Positions 1-64,000 of a DNA stretch of 64,000 nucleotides are shown piece by piece. Origin of the DNA: Salvator merianae (lineage: Eukaryota; Chordata; Lepidosauria; Squamata; Teiidae); the NCBI GenBank assembly GCA_003586115.2, contig QVOM02000023.1:7827474-7891473 (forward strand), read 5' to 3'. The translations under genes were made by a program, and so were the position numbers. The notes below the pieces were generated by a model. That model saw nothing but the letters and a program-made list of their open reading frames with translations. It made no database searches and had not been told where the DNA came from. How positions within the stretch are numbered: the first letter of the stretch is position 1; every line of letters begins with the position of its first letter.

Positions 1-678
1 TTATTGCAAACGCGCCCTTGCAACTGCAGTTTCAAACAGTGCAGGTAATGAGGGACCACCAACATTTAAAGTGACTGGAGAAGAGATCCCTGCCTCTTTG
101 AAGCCCCTTGAAGGCTCAGTATGTGCTCATGAGACAAACCACTTGTGTGGAACCTGACTGCGTGTTAACCTTTTCTACTCCCATCAGCGGTCCCAGAGAT
201 GAGTCTGCTTTGTCATTAAACAAGGATGCAGCTCAGCTATCACCACTGTTCCTAAAATTTGCCCTTTGAATCAACAAAGCTCTGAGAGGGATGTGATACC
301 AGGGCATGGAAAACACAGTCAGGAACTGGAAAAGGTAGAAACCGTCAAAAAGGACACACAAAAGAAGAGGTCTCCTGGGCACTTACCTTCATTTCAAACA
401 AAACAAAAACAAAGTTTCTGTCCCTCAGGGCCTCCAAATTTTTGTCTCTACTCTCAATCCCATTGGTTATTATATGAGCTACTTTATCTCCAGCCACTTG
501 AATGGGTGATCTCCTTGGGGTCTTATATACATTGCTCTGGGTTCAAGGATGAGATCAGGAAAAAGATCTGGTCTGGGCTACAGTTCCCTAACCCACACCT
601 TTTTTCTAATTCTTTCATTCTGAGGATGAACATTTAAGATGTTAATGACCATGATTTAAAAAACATCCTGATACTTAC
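1..678. other. KCNT1 intron after exon 22, nothing recognised
   Basis: Intronic sequence. The 123-codon plus-strand ORF at 266-637 has no recognisable features and is not supported as a gene. Confidence 0.6.
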
Positions 679-57302
<56,624 letters not shown>

Positions 57303-57779
57303 CTTGAAGGCTTCTCCGGGGACTCTCGCTCGGGACTCAGGCGCCTTCTTTTCACTTATTCCAGTTCCTCAGGCTGTAGGTGCAGCTGGTTTCCCGAGCT
57401 GGAGGCATGTACCATTGTCCCTACCCTTTCTTTCCCTGGCTCTCTGGCTCTCGCAACGGGGCGCACGCCGCTACCACCCCCCCAGCACAGCTGCACGTTG
57501 GAACGATCCTCCCTTTGAAAGATGGATTGTGGTAGTGAGCAGAGAAAGCGCCGGGGCTGTGTGTGGCCGCGATGAATCAGGTGCCATGCAGCAGAGAGGG
57601 CGAGAAGCCCAGAAACCCCGCTCTGGAGTGGGTCAAGGATTTCCGCCGGCAGCGTACGCCGTGTCTCGAGCAGCGAAGGGAAGTCAACGGGCGCTCCAGG
57701 ACGGAGCCATTTCTATCCATCTATCGCATGGCCGGCTTGCAGGTTGGCACTGGGCGACGGATTTGGAGCTCTGCTCCTT

Positions 57780-58934
57780 CCTCATCATCCCTGTAATGCA
57801 GAATGGCCTGTCGCTCCGTGGTAGATCATCTGAAATTCTGGAGAGCTGCTACAAGCCGTCGCTGGATGCAAGGAAGGGTTTGATGCAGTGAAAAGGAGCT
57901 TCCTTTGTTCCTAGGCTGAACACAGCCGTTTTCAAAAACATGCGCTGAGCGTGAGATGGAAAAGCTTCAGCCAAGTGAAAAAAAAAACCAGGCTTTGGCT
58001 TTTCATGAGGAGTGGCACCCTTCTCTTGCAACAAGTAAAGATTAAGATGTGTGACCGCTGAAATGCTCGGCATGAAAGAGGAACCCCATCAAAGGATACG
58101 TGAGAACCCAGCAAACACTTTGTGGTTCTTCTTCTTCTGTCTCAGGCTGTTTCCGCACTCGGTCAGTAGACTGGACTAAGCAGCTTCCTAGTACGCTCCG
58201 TCTGCATGGGACTAGTGCTATCCCAGTCCAGAACCATCCCAAGAGGTTACAAGCGATGGGGTCTGGGCCATTTGCTGGCAATGGTGTGTGGTACCTTGAG
58301 CGAGGAGTCAGTTGTGTGGACCAGAATAGCTAGGATGCTTCTGCATTGCTGCCAGTCTTGGTCTGGACAGATGGTATCCCCATCCTTGTAATGTGGACGG
58401 AACCTTCTGTCCTTGAGCTGGGTCAAGCTGAAGCGGAATAGTGAAGATTAGTGCGGAAATGGCCTCAATCTGCTGCAAACTGTAAAACTTGAAAGCCTTG
58501 TTATCACCTTATGTACTTGGCAGGCCAAGGTATGTCAGTCAGTTACCCTGGTGCTTCAGCAGATACTATCCTTTTTTGTTGGGTGGGAGAGTGGGAGGGG
58601 CTCTGCAGCTTTCTTCCTTTATTGGCAAAGAGTTGCTTCGTATTATCCCATTACTGGAATTCATGAATCTACATCATCCACTTGCAGTTGCTTCTGCTCA
58701 CTTCCACCTTGCTCATCAATCACTAGACTCCTTTTAAATATTACATATTGGCATGTTGGAAGCTTGTCAAAAATGCTGAACTCAGAAGGCTTTCCCTGAG
58801 GAACATTTTATTTCCTCCATGCTTGAGAAGAGCAACTTCTTGCAAAAACGTTTCCCTTCGCATTATCTTCATCCGCTTCCCACTTTCTGTTGCTTTCAAG
58901 TTGCCCTCAATAATGTTGGAGCAGCAGCAAAAGT
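57780..58934. other. Upstream of KCNT1, nothing recognised
   Basis: Outside the CpG-rich block. No exon, promoter motif or repeat was identified. Confidence 0.35.
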
Positions 58935-59990
58935 TAAGAAAACATAAGAACGTAAGAAAAGCGCCACTGGATTGGACCCATGGCCCATCCAGTCCTGAAG
59001 TCTTCTCTCACAGTAGCCAACCAGCTGCAGAGTGAAGCCCCCCAGGAGGATGTTAGCACACAGCTCATAGCCCCCCAACATACCATGTCCTAGAGCCATC
59101 ACGTCTTATAGCCATTGATAGCCCTGACTTCCATGAATTGGTGCAAACCCTTTTTGAACCCATCCAAGTTTGCAGCCAACACCACATCTCCTGGGACCGA
59201 ATTCCAAAATTTGACTCTGCACTGTGTAAAAATAAAATAAATCCTTTTCTCTCTCCTGATTTATCCAGGAATCGGCTTCATTAGATGATTTCTAGTATTT
59301 TGGGAGAGGCAGAAAAACCCTTCCCATCCACTTTCTACATATCACGTGTCATTTTCTACACCCTTGATCATGACCCCTGTCTCTCATCTCATTTCTAGAT
59401 GGAGAAATCCCAGATGTTTTATTCTGATTATATGTATTATTGATTACATGGTTCTTATATTTTGATGGTGATCTATATAAATTTTTGCGATGCATCCCTT
59501 TGTTCAGTCCCATATTAATTACCCTAACAGGGTTGGCCCTTTTATAGCAGATGGCACTCTGTGTCAACACTTTCATTGAAGCACCATTACTCCGAGATCT
59601 CTTTCTTGAACAGTCATGCTCAGCTCTGATCCCATTACTGTATATGAGTAATTCGGATTTTTAGCTCCAACGTGCATCCCTTTGCACTTGGCAAGCATGG
59701 CTATTGCATTGGCCATGCTTCACTTAAGATCATTTATAAAGATGTTAAAAAGCACTGTTTCCAGAACGAAACATCAGGAGTCTCCACTGACTGCACCTTT
59801 CCATTGAGAGAAACGTCCATTAACTTCTCTCTGTTTTCTACTCCTTAGCCAGCTGCTCATCTTTAATAGAATCCATCCTTTTATTCCATGACTGTTAAGT
59901 TTACAGAGAAGTCTTTGATGTTTTTCCTTCTTGACATAAGCCTGTATAGCTATGACATAAGGAGTCAATGAGAACTATTCAAACTCCTGT
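58935..59990 (-). mobile_element. CR1/L3-like LINE 3' region
   Basis: Begins ACATAAGAACGTAAGAAAAG then GCGCCACTGGATTGGACCCA and includes CATGAATTGGTGCAAACCCT then TTTTGAACCCATC and AAAAAGCACTGTTTCCAGAA; together they read on the minus strand as a LINE 3' region. The right boundary is approximate. Confidence 0.7.
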
Positions 59991-61150
59991 CAGGGAATCA
60001 ATAACTGTAAAAGTCTGAGAAACTCTGTGTTAGAATATTGGACACAATCATCATTGGAATAAAAGAACAATTTTCAGGGCCAAGGACAGAGTCACTTTTG
60101 TATCCCTCAGGAAAGACCACTAAACTGGGAACCACTAATTGGTCTCCAGTGGCCTCAACCACAGATGGATCAGCCTGGCCTTCTGCTCATCACAAAGAAG
60201 AGCTCTTTGGCAGAGCTTAGGGTTTATCATTGCATTTGCTGCATTTTATAAAGACTGAGGTGTTCATCTTACTTTCAACCAGGGGCCACCTCGACCCTGG
60301 GTACACCATTGGCAGGGCTCTTGTCCTTCGGAAGGGCAAAAATGGTCCATTATCCACCCTATTTTCTACCAGCAAAATGGTGCCATCTTTCCTCAGGGAC
60401 AAAATATTCTTCTTTTATCCTGACCACTGACCCAATTTATAGCGATCTTCTAGAATTTTAGTCTCTCCTCCTTCTTTAATCTTTTCCTACTGCACCTGGA
60501 AATGGCAGAGTGAAAACTCAGGACCCTTTCTGCACTTGCAAGTTGCATCTCAGTGCCGGCACCAGCTTTTCCGTAATCTGCTAGGATCTCACAGAAGTGT
60601 GATCAATTTGGAAGGGTTATTCTGATCAACTGCTCTGGCTGTGAGTTGAGGAATGCTCACTTATCATACCCCAGGGAGTGGAAAAGTAAATGTGAAAGCG
60701 AGCATTTCCCTTCTCGTGTTGAGCAGTGTTTTTGTTTGTTAAATGTTCCCTAGACTGCAAAACTGCTAGAAATGTGCAATCAAATTAAAGTGGTGGAATA
60801 TGTGTGCATCATCCTACCATTGTGAGCTGATGTGACCTTAATAGAGGCAGCTTCTCAGACAGTTAGCATTAATCACAGGGAGGCAGGCGAAATAACGTTC
60901 TTCAAGGAATAGGTGTGCCTAGGGAGAGGCATTTAATTTTCTACTGGAAAGCTAAGCTGCTGAGGTTTGTGGAGCAGGTTAATCAAAGGACCAACCAAAA
61001 AGTGTTTCTCTGACCATGCTTGAAGTACGCCCATGCAACGGAAGTTACCTTTGCCTTACACATTTTTTTCCTTCTCTCTTCACCTCCAATGTCCCATCTT
61101 CCTTTCTTGCTAAATTGTAACTCAGCCTGCCTAGAAAACTATTTACCCTG
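59991..61150. other. Upstream region, nothing recognised
   Basis: No repeat or gene identified in this 1.1-kb stretch. Confidence 0.35.
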
Positions 61151-61159
61151 CCAATTAAT

Positions 61160-61465
61160 GTAGAGATCTGCCATATTGGTTCAGTTGGTTCACAGTTCGC
61201 AGCGAACCAGCCAGTTTGCGAACATTCGCATTGAACTAAATATTCAGTTGTTTGAATTTCTAAAAATTCATTCAAACTGAACCAGTCCCTCATTTGCAAA
61301 CATGAACGATTCAGTTGCACGGATTGTGTTCACTGTGCTTTTGCCCTTGAAAAGGGCTTTTTTTAATGGAAAAAAATGGTATATCTTGTTTTCAAACCAG
61401 TTTGAAATCAAATACAAAGACCGTTTGTTTGATTAACCATTTGACGAACCGAATACACAATCAAA
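61160..61465. repeat. GGTTCAGTTGG-type foldback repeat
   Basis: Alternating GGTTCA and GAACC blocks resemble the interior of the TAGAGATGTGC-ended elements (for example 25169-25611). Clear ends were not found. Confidence 0.4.
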
Positions 61466-61622
61466 CAATGGGATGAAACTTCAAGGGAGTAGATACAGAC
61501 TAGATATTAGAAAAGCCTTTCTGACAGTAAGGGCGATTAGTCAATGGAACAGGTTGCCACTGGAGGTGGTGAGCTCTCCTTTGCTGGAGGCCTTCAAGGA
61601 GAGGCTGGACAGACAAAATATT
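61466..61622 (+). mobile_element. CR1 LINE 3' fragment
   Basis: GGGATGAAACTTCAAGGGAG, TTTCTGACAGTAAGGGCGAT and GGAACAGGTTGCCACTGGAG then GTGGTGAGCTC match the CR1 element at 30731-31305. Confidence 0.85.
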
Positions 61623-61692
61623 TAACTATATCAAATAGGAGAACAATTCAGTAAAATACAGAATTTTGTAGATGATGCTATACTTCTCACTC
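61623..61692 (+). mobile_element. Possible LINE RT scrap
   Basis: One frame reads NFVDDAILLTQSPLE, resembling a (Y/F)xDD reverse transcriptase box region. Very short, so tentative. Confidence 0.35.
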
Positions 61693-61760
61693 AGTCACCA
61701 CTAGAGACGGGCTGAGAATTTCTTTTGTTTTTAAGAGATCTATAAGGATACGGCAGATCA

Positions 61761-61841
61761 TTTACCCACTATCATCTTTATTATTCAATTTGGACAGGGG
61801 CTCTGTTGCCAAATTGAATAATAAAGATGATAGTGGGTAAA
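61761..61841. repeat. Perfect 33-bp inverted repeat with 15-nt loop
   Basis: 61761-61793 is exactly complementary to 61809-61841. No mismatches by direct reading. Not a transcription terminator in this setting. Confidence 0.95.
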
Positions 61842-62875
61842 GTTCCTCAGTTCTGAAGTCTTTTGGCCACCCAACCTGACAGGTTGACTATACCAGCCAC
61901 ATCCGAGGCCAATGGGGAAAATCTGTCCATCATTATTATACCAGTAATTGCAAAGTTCTAGCAGATCTCCCCATGGACATGTTGTTGCCATAATTCTCCA
62001 CCAACTTCCCTCCTTGTCCTTTCTTCCTCTCCCCTGATCCTGAGAGGCAGCCAGGAAGTCCTTCTGGTGTACACAGATTCCTGGCAAAGAGACAGGCACA
62101 TCATGAAGCACGTTCCTCTTTTTGGCTGGAGGAAGGGAACTCTCTTTAAGTGGACATGTTTTTCAGGCAGCAGGCAGTTTGGAAGCCTGAGCCTTCATGA
62201 GCATTTCAGGGCTTCTCGGTCTTGCTTTCGCTGACTGGCGGCCAAAATAAACATTCAGAGTGAGTTACATGGCAGAAACCCCACGGGAACTGTGCCGTTT
62301 AAGAATGCAGGTAGAGATTCGTGCCGTGGAAGGCTCCACAATCTGTTCTGTGGTGGAGCTATGGAGATACATAGGGCATGTTTGCCCTTTCCACCTTGGA
62401 ATGGTCAATTCCAACCTTTCCAAGGCAGAACAGTCCCTGCAGTGCAGACTTGTCATTGGTAGCAAAGCGATTGCCCTGGGCAGAAAAAGTCCACCCAGAT
62501 GACCACAGCCCCAGACCACCTTTTCCCAGCTGCCAGAACAAAACTGTGGTCAAAACCCCGGAGGCAGGAGCTGAAGATCTCCAGCTGTGGACTAGAAGGG
62601 GAACTGGATTGCCAGTTGCTCAGGTATCTTTGAGCCAGAGTTGTGTTCCAGATGACTATTGGGGAAGGGGAATGAACATTGTATCCATGATCTAATGTGA
62701 TGCAATGGCATTTGACCTTCTTCCTGGAACTCCCAAAGACATGGTGTGGTTTAATCTGGATCAGCACCATCAGTGCAGACACTGCTGATCCCACTCACAG
62801 CTCCTCACAATCTGGGCTGGGCTAATCCAGACCCACTGATCTGGATCTGAAGCAGGTAAGCTCAGAAAGAGCCTT
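61842..62875. other. Upstream region, nothing recognised
   Basis: Short overlapping ORFs at 62260-62794 show no known domain. Confidence 0.35.
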
Positions 62876-62996
62876 AGAGACTCACAGAGAGAAAGAAGTT
62901 GGTAGCATGAACTTTCATAAGCTAAGCATAGATTCATCCACAGGCTTAGTCTACGAAAACTCCTGCTACCAACTTCTTTCTCTCTGTGAGTCTCTA
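62876..62996. repeat. Inverted repeat of about 32 bp per arm
   Basis: GACTCACAGAGAGAAAGAAG then TTGGTAGCA pairs with TGCTACCAACTTCTTTCTCT then CTGTGAGTC. After the right arm, AAAGTGCTACTAGACCCC resembles a common amniote repeat end. Confidence 0.85.
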
Positions 62997-63139
62997 AAGT
63001 GCTACTAGACCCCTTGCTGTATTGATCCAGACCAACACAGCTATGTCCTTCAGTCCTACCACCAGGAAAGGCATAGAAAGAAAGAGTTCAATGCAGTGAA
63101 CACAAGATAAGTCTCCTCCATAATCCTATGGGCTCAGTG

Positions 63140-64000
63140 AAGGAGAGCGTCTGTTCCAAATGTTTCGAAACAGCCATTTGCACATCCCTAAGGGAAGCAT
63201 CTTGCCCTGTGGTTTTTCTGGCCTCCTAGGCTGCCTTCTACAGCCTAGGAGGTTTCTTGCAACGGGCCCTTGCAAATCATCCTACCCCCTCCTTTCTGTG
63301 GTCAATCATAGCCTGTCATTCTCCAGTTGCAAGCCCAGCTTGGGAGACGAGACACCAACAGAGAAGACATAATTGCTGTTTCTGTCAAACAGCTTGGCTG
63401 AGAACAGATGGTTGAGAACTTCAGCTCTGTGCTGAGAGCAGTCTTCTTCATGATTCACACAAGTGCTTTGTCAGTGCACCCCGGCCGATAGTCAGAGGAA
63501 TGAATCTCGATCTTTCTAGATAGAAATGAAGGAGAAGGGATTTTCCAAGCTTCTTTGCCTGAGCACCTTTATCAGCAACTTTATCTAAACCCAGCAATTT
63601 GGGACTATCTGTAAGGCAGTGGACCCTGGTGGGAGAGACGATCATAACTGTTCCCCCAGCTTGGGGGCATACAATGTTGTATGTGAAGTGTAAATCAAAT
63701 TGAGAGTGTGGCGTATAAATTATCAAGCCCTGAAGTCCCTCTCAAGCAACTCAGCTCAGTCCATTTTTTTTTTTTTTTCCTAAAAAGAACCCCAGAGGGG
63801 ATGCTTACAGATCGGAAGGCATGAAGAAACCAGTGCAAATGTGGAGCCTGAGAAACTGTGTTTGCCCGGTCTCCGTCCCGGATGACAAACCAGGGATTAC
63901 TATTCAAAATGGATGAACATCAGCTGTTTGGAAGTCAGCGCCTCTCGGATTGGTTAAAATATACGCATAGTTCTGCAAAGCATTTCTGGAGATCTCTCCC
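63140..64000. other. Right edge, nothing recognised apart from a repeat scrap
   Basis: GTTTCGAAACAGCCATTTGC then ACATCCCTAAG near 63162-63192 looks like the right end of the TAGGGATGTGC family. A poly-T run lies at 63763-63778. Nothing else. Confidence 0.35.

Noticed and set aside
61761..61841. Hairpin as a rho-independent terminator
   Set aside because: The window is vertebrate nuclear DNA, and the arms are AT-rich without a terminator context.
62265..62794. Overlapping ORFs upstream of KCNT1 as a neighbouring gene
   Set aside because: Short, on both strands, with no domain and no splice-site support.

Overview
This window is vertebrate nuclear DNA, most likely from a squamate reptile. It holds one recognisable cellular gene, on the minus strand, set among intronic and upstream repeats. 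The squamate guess rests on a BovB (RTE) LINE 3' end, many CR1/L3-like LINE tails, R4-like and L1-like LINE remnants, and short SINE tails ending in AAAGCGGGGTATAAAAACC. No bacterial, plasmid, CRISPR or viral gene system is visible.

The gene is KCNT1 (Slack, Slo2.2, KNa1.1), the sodium-activated potassium channel. I could place 22 coding exons, read right to left from the start codon at 57302 to position 679. All reading phases match from exon to exon, giving 2516 nt and about 838 codons. The order is: N-terminal exon (57151-57302), a 42-nt microexon (34147-34188), the conserved [12 protein letters not shown] exon (26114-26193), S1 (23197-23293), S1-S2 loop to S5 (22417 down to 19139), pore and S6 with the GYGD filter (17064-17244), RCK1 (14516 down to 7848), the inter-RCK linker (4435 down to 1343) and the first RCK2 exons (1080 down to 679). 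The remaining RCK2 and C-terminal exons lie beyond the left edge, so the gene is partial here. Intron 1 (about 23 kb) and intron 2 (about 8 kb) take up half the window.

Region by region: 1-4.4 kb holds the last four exons present, an R4-like LINE remnant and a short hAT-type element with a perfect 8-bp target duplication. 4.4-26.2 kb holds exons 3-18 with small introns, microsatellites and an assembly gap (7646-7777). 26.2-34.1 kb (intron 2) holds L1-like, CR1 and palindromic repeats, including one LINE inserted in another. 34.2-57.15 kb (intron 1) is repeat-rich, with BovB, CR1 and foldback elements. 57.15-57.8 kb is a GC-rich, CpG-rich block carrying exon 1 and the likely promoter. 57.8-64 kb is upstream sequence with repeat remnants and a perfect 33-bp inverted repeat; I see no second gene there.

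The observations most worth checking are a non-canonical GC-AG donor after exon 21, a splice acceptor whose pyrimidine tract is a microsatellite (exon 10), the frame-neutral microexon 2, several families of short inverted-repeat elements with identifiable ends, and a nested LINE insertion. I found no undescribed multi-gene system.
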